The notes: generated from the letters alone by a model not told the origin. Positions 25,070-37,274 are shown, numbered from the stretch's first letter. The stretch is 64,000 bases of DNA from Laetiporus sulphureus 93-53 (GCF_001632365.1 NW_024468518.1:411576-475575); one strand, 5' to 3'. Numbers and translations are program-made.

Positions 25070-25694
25070 AGGGCGAACCTTGGATGTACATTTTTATTCA
25101 TTTTCTTGTGCACTGTACTGTATTGTATCCTGGTTCCATATATTTCTGAGGGGATAGCGGAAGGCTGTGATGGTGGCACAAGGGAGGCTTGGAATGTATT
25201 CTTGCTCTCAACGCGGGCAGCTTTGCAATCATGGTCATGCGGCCAAGACGTTCATATGTTCGCGTGCGTGCATTACTATTTGCCTACACCAGACACCCTC
25301 CAGTCCTGATACTTTGCGAACGGGACAGGTTCCGCGATGAATATACCCATTTGAACTCTTTGCAGACCTCCAAGCGAAATTCGGATAACTGAAATTCGAG
25401 GATCGTTCATGTTGATGATCAACTTGTTGACCGTGACGCTTGGAAGTCTCGGATTGTATGGAGAGGACCGTTTTCTTTACGTTCTCTTCCAGTTATAGCA
25501 CATTTGCGAGCGCCTGTATTAAGCCAGGAAGACCTTTCATTTGGTATATCAGTGAAGAGTCTATCTCAATGGACACTATCATATGGTGCTATGGGAATTG
25601 CACGCCACAGACGCGGCACGCTTGTGGCGCGGGTTAAATCCTGTCCAAATCCAACTGCCGTCGGTTCCGCTAAGTAGCGTTCTGGCTATGATGC
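25070..25694. other. 3' flank of the SNF2 gene, with one ATG-less open frame
   Basis: The first ~250 bp are probably 3' UTR. From about 25400 to 25671 the plus strand has an open frame without ATG that reads VDDQLVDRDAWKSRIVWRG and then LPVIAHLRAPVLSQEDLSFG. It has no recognised family. It may be an exon or remnant connected with the next entry. Confidence 0.3.
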
Positions 25695-26400
25695 ATGGCG
25701 GACGACCTGCCCCTCATATGCTGCTACCCTGTATACGAGCTATCCTCCTGTAAGTACTGTCTATTTTAGGAGATTTACCCACTTCCTCCGTCGTCAGTGA
25801 CCTCAACGGCACGGCCTAACGACAAATAGCATGCCTCGCCGACGCACCTCTACAACGCTGGTACCTTCGTGCATTCAACAGCGAACGCTTCAAACTCGAT
25901 GTTCTCAGGGTTATGAGCGAGCTCAAAGAAACGAATCTGGTCCGTCGTGCTTCGGCTTTCATTCGAGGAGTCGAACTTGTGAAACCACACTTACGCCTTG
26001 CTGCGCTGCTGCGAGAGTCTAGAAGATGTAACGGAACAAGGTACATGCCGTTCGTTCTCCTGATTCAACTCGACTGACCGTCATTGGCACTTACTGAAGC
26101 GAGCCTTCCAGAGTCCCGAATGCACCGCCTCTGAAGTGTCCATACCTGCATTGTGGAATAGTGATGCAGCTGCATCCGTTTCGCTCAGCTCCGCATCACA
26201 TAAGCTCGTAGGTGTGCTCGGACTTGTTTAATGCGGACGTGATTCGAAGTTCTGAAGAGACGGTCATCGATGCGTCGTCAAAAGTGATGGAGACCAACTC
26301 GACAAGCATGCAAACAGCGAACAGGGCGTGGTCAGGCTGGAAGCCCCACATATACTCCGGAGAGCTGTTTTCGTTGAGACGGAGGATCATCGAGCATCAG
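25695..26400 (+). other. Putative gene or gene remnant, unresolved
   Basis: A frame from the ATG at 25695 (MADDLPLICCYPVYELSS) splices from 25749 to 25830 and continues ADAPLQRWYLRAFNSERFKL, then DVLRVMSELKETNLVRRASA, stopping at about 26077 unless another intron is used. Further open pieces follow: PALWNSDAAASVSLSS, and LFNADVIRSSEETVIDASSK, which ends LRRRIIEHQ before a GTAGAT donor-like site. The pieces look more like protein than chance, but I cannot join them and recognise no domain. The assembly gap 230 bp downstream may hide the end. A decaying gene is equally likely. Confidence 0.28.
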
Positions 26401-26626
26401 GTAGATGCATTCATTCCCTTTTTGACTCTTAACCACCACCATCGCCACGGGCGGCTAAAGCTGTTAGGGGAATCCAGCCCCCGCCTGTACCCACTCACGA
26501 CCATGGAGGACCTGAAAGCCCCTCCAACGACATTACATGCCCACTGAGATCTTCCGTGATAAGGCTGAGCACACCGGTTGCCTTGTAAGCCCCCCTCTCA
26601 CACTTTTCGGCGCCAAATTATGCACG

Positions 26627-26726
26627 NNNNNNNNNNNNNNNNNNNNNNNNNNNNNNNNNNNNNNNNNNNNNNNNNNNNNNNNNNNNNNNNNNNNNNNNNN
26701 NNNNNNNNNNNNNNNNNNNNNNNNNN
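26627..26726. other. Assembly gap (100 N)
   Basis: Exactly 100 undetermined bases, the standard placeholder for a scaffold gap of unknown size. Open frames crossing it are meaningless. True sequence length here is unknown. Confidence 0.99.
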
Positions 26727-28241
26727 CCCGTCCTTCGCCCACCGTCTTTGTAACCTTTGCCGACTCCTTCATTCGGTTCCCATAATGGGTGGCCCCCAGG
26801 TGCTCGATGGATGGGCTATGGCCTTCGTCATTCCCAGTCTTCTCCCCCTTTCCCCCTTTCCCACCGCCTCTACCCCAACACTCATGGACCCCGGACCATC
26901 TCCTCGATGTCTGCAAGCAGCCTCTGCTTTGCGCAGAGCATTCAGTTCGCCGGCTGTGCGGCTGGCCTTGGAGCGTGACTGTGATTGCCTGGATCAGGAA
27001 AGTTTTTGCCAGATTTGTCACAAGCTCTGTAGATCACCACTAGCTATTTGGGTGAAAAGCCCAGGAATGGGACTAAATTGTAATTGACTGCCTTTTTGGG
27101 AAATCAAGTTACCTAATTAGGGCATAGTGTTGCATAGGTCACACTTTAGAACACATTTTCAGAGCATTTGCAGCGGGAATAAATGCCTTCATGCCTGCAG
27201 TGTCTGACCTCACTGACATTAAACTACTATGCTTCTATTATCGGTAGCCCTACGCCCAACTTGTTCATTTACACATCTTCGACACCGCCTACGGCCATGT
27301 ATAAATAATGTATTTAAACAAAATGAAAAAAGGTAGATGCATTGCATTTTTTTCACATTTTGAAAAATTTAACGCTCCATGCATCAGACGTCTGCATTGC
27401 AATCCATTTGTTCATATCTAATTCACCGGATTTCCATCAGGATTTCCGTTCAGGATTCAGCCTTCAGTGAAATTAGGCAAGCGTGAAGTGCATTCTGTGT
27501 GCTCCAGAGATAATGATTTGATAGTGCGGTATCATCTTGGTCATAAGGTGCGCGCTGCGATGAAGGCTCTGAGCCGGAGCGCATGAACTCCCCAGATTCT
27601 GCAGTGTAGATTATAGCAGGGAGACAAGACTTTGTTGGATTAGAGATGAGCAGCTTGTCAGGACTCATGGCCTACAGCACATCCTGGAATCAGGCATGAT
27701 TATATGTGTGTGTCACAGTGGGTCAAAATCACAAACTAAGCATGTTTTTTGTGGATGAAGTGAACAAGAAATGTGATTGAATGATGACAACTTCAAAAGA
27801 ATTCCAAAAAACCACAGCACCCAGGATTCCCGCGTGGTCCCCCACCGTGGTACTAACTAGGCGGCACTCTGGTTAACTGCGCAGATCGGACGGGATGCGG
27901 TGCTTTCAGAGTCCTATGGCCGTGGATATAAATGTAGCTTCTTAAACCCCTATATTCTCATTCCTTCATATGTTTTACGGTATACGTAAAGCTTTGCTGA
28001 TTCAAACTGAAGTACATCAACGTCACCACCGTATTCCGCCAGGATCCACACCGTATCGGTAGACACGGCAGTTTTGTAAAACCCTCGGACAGTCCGTTGG
28101 TCGGATATCCTGCGCTAATCACGAACAAATACTTTGAACCCCTATAGGTAGGTAGAAAACGTTACTCTTTTTCTAACCATACACGCATTGAATAGCCTGC
28201 CAGCGAGCAGCGAAGATTGCAAAGGTCATATCGAAGCACCT
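26727..28241. other. Gene-poor, partly AT-rich tract next to the gap
   Basis: About 27050-27480 is clearly richer in A and T than the rest of the window (for example a TTTAAACAAAATGAAAAAAG run near 27312). No terminal repeats, transposase or reverse-transcriptase motifs were recognised. A minus-strand frame of 72 codons at 27450-27668 has no family. A repeat or transposon remnant that also caused the assembly gap is possible. Confidence 0.4.
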
Positions 28242-29669
28242 ATGCCCGCATAACTCCCCATCGAGATTACAGACCATATCATCGACCACCTCAGTGATGA
28301 CATTGCATCACTATGCAGTTGCTCCCTTGTGAGCCATGCATGGGCTCCCCGAACCCGAAAGCACCTATTTCACAACATCAAGTTGAGACCTGGCCATCCG
28401 ATTCTCGGTGTTTTGGCAGCTGACGCGGGCGTGCGTCCTCTATTGAGCAAAGCCAGGAGCTTTGAGCTTGTGCTCGACCCAACAGTGCCCGGCCGTCACG
28501 AAATGCTCTCACTTTCTCACAATAACAAGTCGTCGCTCGGTCCGGCCCTTTTACTTCCTTCTGGTGGGATAGATGAAGAGACGATCGCGATGCTCGTCGG
28601 GAGCATGCTCAAAGTTTCCTCTCTGTCTCTTAAATGCAGAATTCCACCCCAATGCAGTACCTGGCCCGTCACCCGTTTCCGCTCACCGCTACTCAGGCTT
28701 CAGGCAGTGACTCACTTCTCCGCACACGACGTATACTTCACCAATCTGGGACAGTTCCAGTATGTCATATGCCAGTGGCCCCAGCTGCGCACCTTAACGT
28801 TGTACAAAGTCGCGTTCCGTACGTTCGACAGCTACGATGTTGATATCGGCAAACTGCAACTACGGTCATTGGAGTTGAGTAACATGCAACAACAGCGGAC
28901 TTTGGATTATGTACTCGCATTGTTTGCGAAGGCATTATCATCCCGGTCCATCCAAACCCTGAGGATCTGGGAAGAGGCCCTTTTTGGGGAAGAGACCGAA
29001 CATGCCATAGACGACTTGCTTCGTACACTGGGTAGCTCACTACGGCGCTTTGATTTTCCATGGAAATACGACCTTTTCAAGAAGCCTCGGACTGATTGTA
29101 GGTTCAGCGCATGATCATAAAGGTCTCATGTGATAGCTGACCCCGGCATTCTCTAGTTTGGACGCCGCAGTTGCAACATTCTACTGGCTTACAGTATCTA
29201 TGCATAAATTGCAGTCGCATGTGGGTGCTGTTTGAGGACCTAGCGAACATGCTCTCGCGCATGATGCTTCCCGAGCTGAGAGCGATTCATCTGGTCTTCG
29301 ACGCATACTGTTCAGAGCAGTCGGCCAGAGTCCTCGACTTGCCTTACATAGAAGAGGAGATAGGACGGTGGAGGGCTGTGGAAGATAACCTGCAGCAGCA
29401 TTCTCCTACCCTGCAAGAGTTTGTGATATGGAGAACCGTGCACCAGGCCAGTTGGAGGTCGTTTGCGGATGAACGTTATTCTGCGGCGTGGGTCCAGGTG
29501 CTCCCGAGACTACACGCCCGAGGCATACTGCATATCAACGTTCGGCCAACGAATCGTGAGTGTTGTCTCAGCTACCGCTTCCGGCATTGAGAGACTCTGC
29601 TGACAACTCGGCCTCCATCCAGCTATACCAGGGCCATTTGATAATGTACCGGCTCGCATGCAGTCCTAA
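28242..29669 (+). CDS. F-box-like protein with an early stop codon (possible pseudogene)
   Basis: From 28254 the frame reads LPIEITDHIIDHLSDDIAS, CSLVSHAWAPRTRKHLF, a typical fungal F-box (LPxEI, then a Trp after the second helix). It is followed by leucine-rich stretches resembling the variable half of basidiomycete F-box proteins. In-frame just upstream is ATG CCC GCA TAA, so the natural-looking start at 28242 meets a stop at codon 4. The next ATG (28326-28329 region) would cut off most of the F-box. Introns at 29098-29156 and about 29557-29624 join three exons; the protein ends FDNVPARMQS. F-box proteins select substrates for SCF ubiquitin ligases. Either an undetected upstream exon supplies another start, or the copy is freshly inactivated, or there is a base error. 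Confidence 0.65.
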
Positions 29670-29986
29670 TAAATCCGTTGATGCATGTATCCAGTGACCA
29701 AGCTAGCTGATATTGTATCACGGTGCTTTGCAATGTATTGTCGCCGTGCTTTCCTGATTGCTGTATACATTCAATTAATTGTCTGTATTTTGAGCTCGTC
29801 ATGACTTCCTGCAACACGAAGACTGGAAGATGTTTTGATCGGTAGTATCATCTTGGTTTGATCGTAGAGTTTACGGAATGCCAAAGAACGTGTGATACAG
29901 TGATGCTTATATGTCATGAAAAGCATTCCAAACTAATATAGTCAACGATATGTTCCCATTACCTGCCGTATCTGTACATGTTCAGC
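29670..29986. other. Convergent 3' region, F-box gene and Nic96 gene
   Basis: No coding signal seen. An AATAAA-like signal (TAATAAATCC, 29667-29676) overlaps the stop of the F-box gene. Confidence 0.4.
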
Positions 29987-32900
29987 CTACAAAGCAATCT
30001 CGACATCAAGCTTCGCCAGGTACTGATATACATCCGGCGACATGCGATATTTCAAGATGCCCGCAAAGATCATCAGCGAGCGCGACTTTCTACGCAGAGC
30101 AGCCAGCGTCTGTGAGAACAGTTGAGCATCTGTGTCAAGAACGAAGTGGTGAGACTCGCACCGTTTGTCTCGCAACATCAGCCACCATCGAGCCCTTGAT
30201 CTTCTTGTGAACGCTGACCAGGATGTCCATCGTCAGCATAAGGAAAGTCTGCAAGTTCCGCTGCAGAGCATCCGGAAGATCGTGGAACTCTTCAGCGCGG
30301 TGTTGAATTTTGGCAACGTCCCCGCTCAAGGGAATGAGATCCGTCGATTCCACAATCTACCATCTGCGTCAGCTCTGCTACAAACTGAAGCGACCCGATG
30401 CTCGTACCTCCAGCGCAGTCTCAACCTTGCCCGCATCCTTGGCATCCATGGCTTCCCGAACACGCAAGAGCCTGATGACCGCATCCCTGTCTTTCCCAGG
30501 AGCTCTATTGGTCCGCTCGTAGTGCCGCAGAACATCTGCAGCGGTCCGCTCAATCGCACGCGCCTTCTCGTCTCCGCTGGGCTGTGAGATCGTGTTCCCG
30601 AGAGCTTGCGCAAGGCATCCGATGACCGTGTTGTAGTCGCCCGCGAGGTTGTACAGCTTGATAGCCTCCGGGATGCGGTCGTTCTGCTCTGAAGTTTTGG
30701 CCGCGCGTATGAGGATCTGCTCATTGTACTGGCGTGGATCCTGAAGCTCGAGTAGAGGCGCGCCGTTCTTGATGATGCCTTCCTGAACGTCATAGTCAGC
30801 ACGAGGCCTCTTCGCAGGGCCTGGGAACGTACAAAAGGAGTACCATCGGGTCGGAAGCCACCGACGAGTTCCTCCCATGGAGCGCCGGCGTTTGCGAGCA
30901 CGATGATGCGGCGGACAAGTTCCCATGCAGTCTCAAGCTGCTCCTGACCAGTTCCTTCGCTTTGATCTGAGCATAAGCTGACACAGTAGACATATTGCAA
31001 CGCCTCGCGAGCATCCGTTCGCACAAATCGGTACACGTAACGCCAGATGATTGTCGACAAGCTCAAAGCAGGAGGTGCATTTGATGATAGGGTAACTGGG
31101 CAGTACTGCATGAGCTTTGAGAGACTTATACAGCGATCTTTACTCACGCGGCATCACATCTGATGTCTCTGCCCGGGAAGGGACGCGCAACAGGCCGTAG
31201 TATGCCAAAGCAATGGCCAAATGGACAGCCTCGACCTCTGTCTCTTCATGCTCCCACAGCGCTGCCACAGCCTATGTGTGAAGTCAGCCACTTTCTAATG
31301 AACGCCCTGCCGCAACGTACACGCTCAAACTGCCCGCACATAAGCAGCACTCCGGCCCAAACACCCGTTCGGGCATCCTTTGATCCGGGAGCGCCATTAA
31401 ACTGCTGTTCGCCATAACTGAGGAGTACCTCTGCGAGGGCACGAAGACCACCGTGCTCCGCCTCGTCTACCTGCAAACAACGTTAGTTCCGCATACATGA
31501 ATCACATCAACTATAAATACCATAGCGAGCTGGAACCAGAGCCAGTCCTCCGTGGTGACTGTGACGTGCTGGACACTTCGCCTTGCAGGATCAATCTTAC
31601 CCATCAGCTTGTAAAGCGCAAGCTTGAACGGGTCTGTCGTCGCCGAATGCAGCATGTGTGCATTGAACGCTGCATGGACTTGATCTCGATGCGGCTTGGG
31701 CAACCTGCTAAAATGAGCACAGCTTCGGATTCGAAAATAAAACGTACTTACCGTCTTTCAGGTGATTCAATCCATGTGTTAAAGTGACTCAAGAATCCAG
31801 CTTCACGCAACTCAATCGCATGTTGGGACTTGATAGCCTCTTCTAATGCTTCCTGCGTATGCCCTGTACGCACAAGGTAGAATAGTTTCGCCCATACTGG
31901 CTGGCCTGCGATCAACTACATACAGTGATCGTGAACAGAGCCCAAGTTCACACAGGAACGTGCTTCGTACCTCAATTCGATCTGCCCATTCTCCGTTCCG
32001 ATAGTGTCTCACCAGCACGAATGCGCGGACCTTGTTGGCCATACTGGGATCGCCGCCCAGCATGGCCTCGAGTGGCCGAGCCTGAATAGTTCGCTCGAGG
32101 ATGTCCCAATACTGCTCTTCGAGAGCTTCTCTTGCGCCACGCGCAATCTGCTTGCGCAGCTCAACCGCCTTGCGTGCCTCTGGGTCGCCGAGGTATGCGC
32201 GGGCATACTTACGTTCAAATATAGACGCGTTCAACACGTGTGCTGCGGCGTGTTCTAACGGGGGTAGGGAAGGAGGCTCTGCAGTAATCTTAGCAAGGAT
32301 GTGGAAATTTTGCGTGTGTTGTAGAGCGCGCGGCTGTTGTTGCGAGTCAGTGAAAGGCACAGAAGTCGCAATCCTGGAAACTCACGTTCGGATTGAGAGA
32401 CAGGGATGCATTGATCAAGGCATGGACTATGGGGAATGATGTCCCGCGCCGTCTGGCATTGTTAAGCTCGATAATGACGCGGTCGTAGGCCATCATCTTG
32501 CTCTGCGCCTGCGGACTCGGGACAGAAGCCGCGGTCGACATCTAAAGTCAACGTCGGTCTGTCTCCTTCAACCCTCAAAAATCATGAGAACGAACAGCCA
32601 AGATGTTCTTGCCACGCGTGCTCTTCTTCAGCTCAGATACCGCCCTGTTCTCTCCCCCAACACGACTACCTAACCGCTCAAATATGCGCTTTTTCCTCGC
32701 CTCCCAGTCGCTCTGTTGTTGGTTCTCCAGGGATCTGTAGAACTCTTTCTCCGTGTCCATGCGTCCCTCTTCGATGGTCGTAACCAAGTTTTGTTCGTGT
32801 GCATGGCGGAGGTAGCCCGCGACATCCGTGTCTTGCAAGGCCTGTAGCGGAGTAAACGTGGTGGCGGTGTTCAGATGCGCGATGGAGCTTCCGAGTGCAG

Positions 32901-33158
32901 GGGCATCGACGTGCGCCTGAGCGAGGAGGTAATTTCTGTGCGCAGAACGGAGAATTAGCACGATAGCTATGATGCTTAGAGTGGGCGGACGTACGCGCGA
33001 TCCTGGTCAGTAGACGTTCCCGGCTGTCGAGCGACAAGGCGACGAGACTGGGCCTCGATCTGGTCCAGCGAGAGATTCACAGAAGGCAAGTCCGGGCGCG
33101 AGAGGTGGGACGTCAAGGCCTTCGAGGACGACAGGAGCGAAGACAGATCTGCTGCCAT
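29987..33158 (-). CDS. Nucleoporin Nic96/Nup93
   Basis: The protein begins MAADLSSLLSSSKALTSHL and has the N-terminal coiled-coil region with SLDQIEAQSRRLVARQ. The diagnostic block is VAGYLRHAHEQNLVTTIEEG then EKEFYRSLE. The helical solenoid follows: KMMAYDRVIIELNNARRRG, FPIVHALINASLSLNP, RKAVELRKQIARGAREALEE, YWDILERTIQARP and KVRAFVLVRHYRNGEW. Later come PREALQYVYCV-type helices, DVQEGIIKNGAPLLELQDPR, AIKLYNLAGDYNTVIGCLAQ and a C-terminal RKSRSLMIFAGILKYRM, ending LAKLDVEIAL. Nic96 is a scaffold subunit of the nuclear pore inner ring and anchors the central channel nucleoporins. Many short introns interrupt the reading frame; exon borders were checked by continuity of the solenoid, not one by one. 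An in-frame ATG at 33167 would add three residues. Confidence 0.92.
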
Positions 33159-33443
33159 GGCGTTCAAGAGCGATTACAGCAGATGAGAATATGGAGAAAG
33201 CGGAAAGCAGAGCAAAATGGTTCTTTATGAAGGCCGTTGCCACTCAATCAACATGCAAACGAGAATAGAGCGGGTGGCTGGAGTGGCAGAGAGTTTGACG
33301 TTGAAGACAAAAGCAGACGCCCAAGTTGAAGACGCGCCGTGCCACAAACGCGTTGAATACAGGCAGCCACCGTTCACGCTTTCTTGACTCAAATATAATA
33401 GCAAATTTGTTTTAATCTACAATCGAGAGCACGATATATGCGG

Positions 33444-35653
33444 TCATTTTCTACCCCACCAGCCTCCCAGCAAGCTGCTTAATCCACCGCGAGCAGACGC
33501 AGATGGTTCCGGCGTAGGAGCTCTCTCGACCTCCTCCGCCTTCGCCTTCGCAACTGCCTTCCTCTCCGGCACCTGGGCGACAGGAGCAGCCTCTTGTACA
33601 GGTCTCGCAGTTTCCACCTTCTTTCCCGCGCGCTCCTGCAACTTGTCCATATCGAGCTTCACATAATTCAACGCAATGTCGAAGAAGAGTGGCTTCTTGT
33701 ACGACCGGCCATCGTCGCCGACCACACCGCCGTTGAATGCAAACCAATCGCTCTTATAGCCTTCGCTATCTTGTGTTACCTCCTCTTCAAGCTGATCGAT
33801 GTCGGCGGCGGTGAGCGAGTAGAATGGCGAAGAGTTTGACGCGATTGGGTCGGTGTCCGCGATGACGGAGAGAACAGAGCGCGCCTCCCGCAGATGTATG
33901 GTTGCATGCTGGGAGAGCGTGAGCGCTTCCGCATATCGCTTGAGGGGAGCGTAGCAGCGCGCGAGATAGCGACACCTTGAGATCTGTCAGCGTTCATCCG
34001 AGCTGCAGGAGCGAGACCGGACCAACCTTCGAGCCTTCGTGAACGACAGCCGCGCTTCCACAGCGGAGGCAAGATCAGGGCTCTCGTCCACGATAGCGAG
34101 CGCACGCATTTGGTCGAGGCTTTGAATGATCGTATCTAGGAGCTTCACCACTGCGGGAAAGAGCCGTGCATCCACCCGCTCCTTGTGCGGCTTCGACGCA
34201 CCGCCCTTCTGGTCTGCGTCCGTATGCGCCTGCGATTGGTGAAGCAGCGTCGCAATGAGTAGAAGATCTCGCTGAATGCGGTAGGAGAGAAGTTGGTAGA
34301 CGATATACGCATGCACGAATTGGATGTCCCTCGTTCCTGCTGCGAGGCTGATAGTTGAACTACTCAACTATGCGAATGCAAATTAGCACAATCGTAAAGC
34401 AGACTGACAGAAGTCCCACCTGCTGCACCTCTACCAGCTTGCGCGCTACCTCCTCCGCATCGCTCAACGCCAACAGAATCGCGTCATACGCCGCGACGCC
34501 ACGCTTCGAGCGGGCACCTTTGCCTGCCTTCTCTTTCTTCTTCCCTCCCTCAGCGGCATCCTGTACAATGGGCAACTCCTCTGCGCTCTTCAGTCTCGCC
34601 TCCGCCTCCTGCACCCGCAGTAAGACGTCCACTAGCTCTGGATTACGCACAGGTACCGGCTCGTCTTCCCACATCACAGGTTCGAGCTTCTTCTGTCCCC
34701 CGGCAGCACTCGACGCTTCCTTCCCCAGGCTTGCCAGCAACGCATCGCATCCTTCGACAATCTCGTTGCGGTGCTTAGGAGCCACGTCCGCGACAATCGC
34801 ATCGACGTCGTACGAGTTCTCACGGCGCAGCTCGTGCGCGCAGTATCGAATCTCGGGGCCGATCTCGTCTGCGAAGGAAACTGCCAGGGCCTGGTCGCGA
34901 CTGGTAGCTGCCTTCGCGGCGAGCTCATCAAGCAGGTTGCGAGCAACGCTAAGCTGTATCAACGCATCTTCATAATCGTAACGGTGGCGCAGGAGACGAC
35001 CGTTGACGATGAGCGTATAGACTGTTGCTTGGACGAGGTTTTCCGCGGACAAACGCGAGGAAGCATACAGCGCCTGACAGTGAGATAGCAGCTGCGTGGC
35101 CCAGTTCACGGCACGGCGAAGGCGGCTTGTCGCGTGCCTTCTCAGCGAGGCTGCGTCGCTATGATGACCCTTGGGTGGAGCACCCTTCCGGTTGGTGGCC
35201 AGTTGAGGGGTTTGTTGGGACAATTCTTGAGAGTACACCCATGCCCTCTCGGACTCGAAGAGCAGCAGCTGAAGGCTGGCTCTTGAGTTCAGGCGCTGCT
35301 CACCTTTGGAGATGCGACAGTACTCACTGGCCATCCTGAATAGCATCCAGAATCATAGGCGGCAGCTTTTTGAACTCCCTCCCTTTGCCATGGGTCATCT
35401 TGAGAGACGACCGAAGGCGGTGCGTCCTGTTGGCACAGTGCTTCCTGAGAGACTGTTAGACATTCCCGTTCGTGTGCTAGGAATATTCTTGAATACACCT
35501 GTAGCGTTCATAGTCATTGTACCTCAATCCATACGCATTCCGTTGCTCGTTCGCCAGTAATAATGCTGTACATGCTCAGCACGTAGACGACCGCAGTTTG
35601 ACCGCCCACGTACCCTGAAAATGGACTTGCGTATCTGCGGAAGACTGTTCCAT
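33444..35653 (-). CDS. SRP68, signal recognition particle subunit
   Basis: Exon 1 is short (MEQSSADTQVHFQ). It splices into ALLLANEQRNAYGLRYNDYE, then KHCANRTHRLRSSLKMTHGK and FKKLPPMILDAIQDGHLQLL, followed by LFESERAWVYSQEL: the SRP68 RNA-binding domain in full order. The middle has RRAVNWATQLLSHCQALY, YDYEDALIQLSVARNLLDEL and EIRYCAHELRR. The C-terminal part has KPLFFDIALNYVKLDMDKL, ending LLGGWWGRK. SRP68 with SRP72 binds the S domain of the 7S RNA and is needed for co-translational delivery of secretory proteins to the ER. The run of Ala/Glu/Pro before the end is low-complexity. The start at 35653 is fixed by phase with the LLLANEQRN exon; longer upstream ATGs read out of phase. The gene is 173 bp from GET3, head to head. 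Confidence 0.95.
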
Positions 35654-35826
35654 GTTTTTAGAACTTGCTCGAATGCGCCAGGGTTAGCGCGAACGTGCTC
35701 GGGGATGCAAGACGCGTCAGTCTGATGGCTATGATCGAGTCGAGCGGCGTGCATACCACGTACTACTCTCGCGTTTCCCTCTCACTTTCTCCACCTCGTT
35801 TCCACGTCGCGCCTGCATATTAATTA
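35654..35826. promoter_or_regulatory. Divergent promoter of SRP68 and GET3
   Basis: The start codons of SRP68 (-) and GET3 (+) are 173 bp apart. The stretch has a pyrimidine-rich run (CGTTTCCCTCTCACTTTCTC) on the GET3 side and a TTAATTAATG context at the GET3 start. No defined factor site was recognised. Shared control of the two ER-targeting genes is inferred from position only. Confidence 0.55.
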
Positions 35827-37274
35827 ATGGCTACGGAAACACTAGAGCCGACTCTCCAGAACATCCTGGATCAAAAGTCGTTGAAGTGGATATTCTGTGG
35901 CAGGTCTGCTCGCTGCTCTGCTCACGTTGCCCGCTCACGAAGTTACATGCTATTTAGGTGGTAAGGGAGGTGTCGGTGAGTGCTCGACTCATATGCTCAG
36001 CCTGATATCCGTGTTCACTGTGCTGCGACAGGCAAGACAACCACATCATGTTCACTTGCAATCCAGCTCGCGAAATGCCGTGAATCCGTCCTCCTCATTG
36101 TACATTGCTCAACATCTTATTATGTATCGTCTCAACTAACGTCCCTCGTCTGACAAGTCCACAGATCCCGCGCACAACCTCTCCGATGCATTTGGCCAAA
36201 AGTTCTCGAAGGAAGCGACAAAGGTCAACGGCTTCGACAACCTCTCCGCGATGGAGATCGACCCGACAAGCGCGATCCAGGAGATGGTCGAGCAGTGTGG
36301 GTGGGCTCATATTTTGCGTTCAGAGCTGTACACTGAACGAGCCACGTTGCTTAGCTGACTCGAATGGCATGATGGGTAGCATGATGCAGGACCTTGCGTT
36401 TGCGATTCCGGGTGTGGACGAAGCGATGAGCTTCGCCGAGATCATGAAGTGCGACTTCCCCTATAGCTCGTACATCCCATGCTGATTGCACGCATTATTT
36501 CAGGCACGTCAAGTCAATGGAATACTCAGTCATCGTCTTCGACACTGCACCAACCGGGCACACCCTCCGCTTCCTATCTTTCCCGACAGTACTCGAGAAA
36601 GCACTGGGAAAGCTGAGCTCACTGAGCGGACGCATCGGGCCCATGCTCAACCAGGTTCGCTCACACTTCTTCGCGCAATGGCATTGATCACGGACTCGGT
36701 CGTCCGTAGATGACGAGCTTGATGGGCGGCCAAGCTGACGCGCCAGAAGACATGTTCGCGAAGCTCGAGTCCATGCGCGCCGTCATCACGGAGGTCAACA
36801 CACAGTTCAAAGATCCCGTACGTCACCTCTCGCACTCACGTTGCTAATCACATGCTCATTTACATTTACCAATCCTGTCCACAGGAGAAGACGACGTTCG
36901 TATGCGTTTGCATATCCGAGTTCCTCTCGCTATACGAGACAGAGCGGCTGATCCAGGAACTAACCGCATACGAGATTGACACACACAACATCGTCGTCAA
37001 CCAGCTCTTGTTCCCAAAGAAGAGTATGTCCATTTCTCGTCACATCATAATCGTCTCTGACCGACCCCCGATTGCTCTTCCAGGCTCCAACTGCGAACAC
37101 TGCCGAGTACGGCATAAGATGCAGCAGAAATACCTGAACGAGGCGCACGAGCTATACGACGAATTCTTCCACATCATCCAGCTACCGCTGCTCACCGAGG
37201 AGGTCCGTGGCCCGCAGAAGCTGACGGAATTCAGCAAGATGCTCGTGGAGCCCTACGTGCCTGATCTCGATTGA
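35827..37274 (+). CDS. GET3: Get3 ATPase, tail-anchored protein targeting
   Basis: Nine exons, 35827-35899, 35958-35975, 36032-36099, 36158-36296, 36355-36448, 36504-36654, 36710-36817, 36885-37023 and 37084-37274, give 326 residues with every phase matching. The deviant Walker A WIFCGGKGGVGKTT is at residues 22-35. Other marks are [16 protein letters not shown] (switch I), [14 protein letters not shown] (switch II), the TRC40 insert with its methionine-rich helix ([20 protein letters not shown]), and the zinc-binding CEHC pair that holds the dimer. Get3 receives tail-anchored membrane proteins in the cytosol and hands them to the ER receptor. The second exon is an 18-nt microexon encoding the P-loop. 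The intron before it must start with GC (35900-35901): the nearest usable GT donor would delete one Gly from the GGKGG run, and the GT at 35903 leads to a stop. Confidence 0.96.

Noticed and set aside
26533..27087. Open frames of 82-169 codons crossing the N run
   Set aside because: A third of each is undetermined sequence; they exist only because N does not read as a stop.
28329..29114. F-box gene starting at the internal ATG near 28329
   Set aside because: It would discard most of an intact F-box; kept instead as a gene with a disrupted start.
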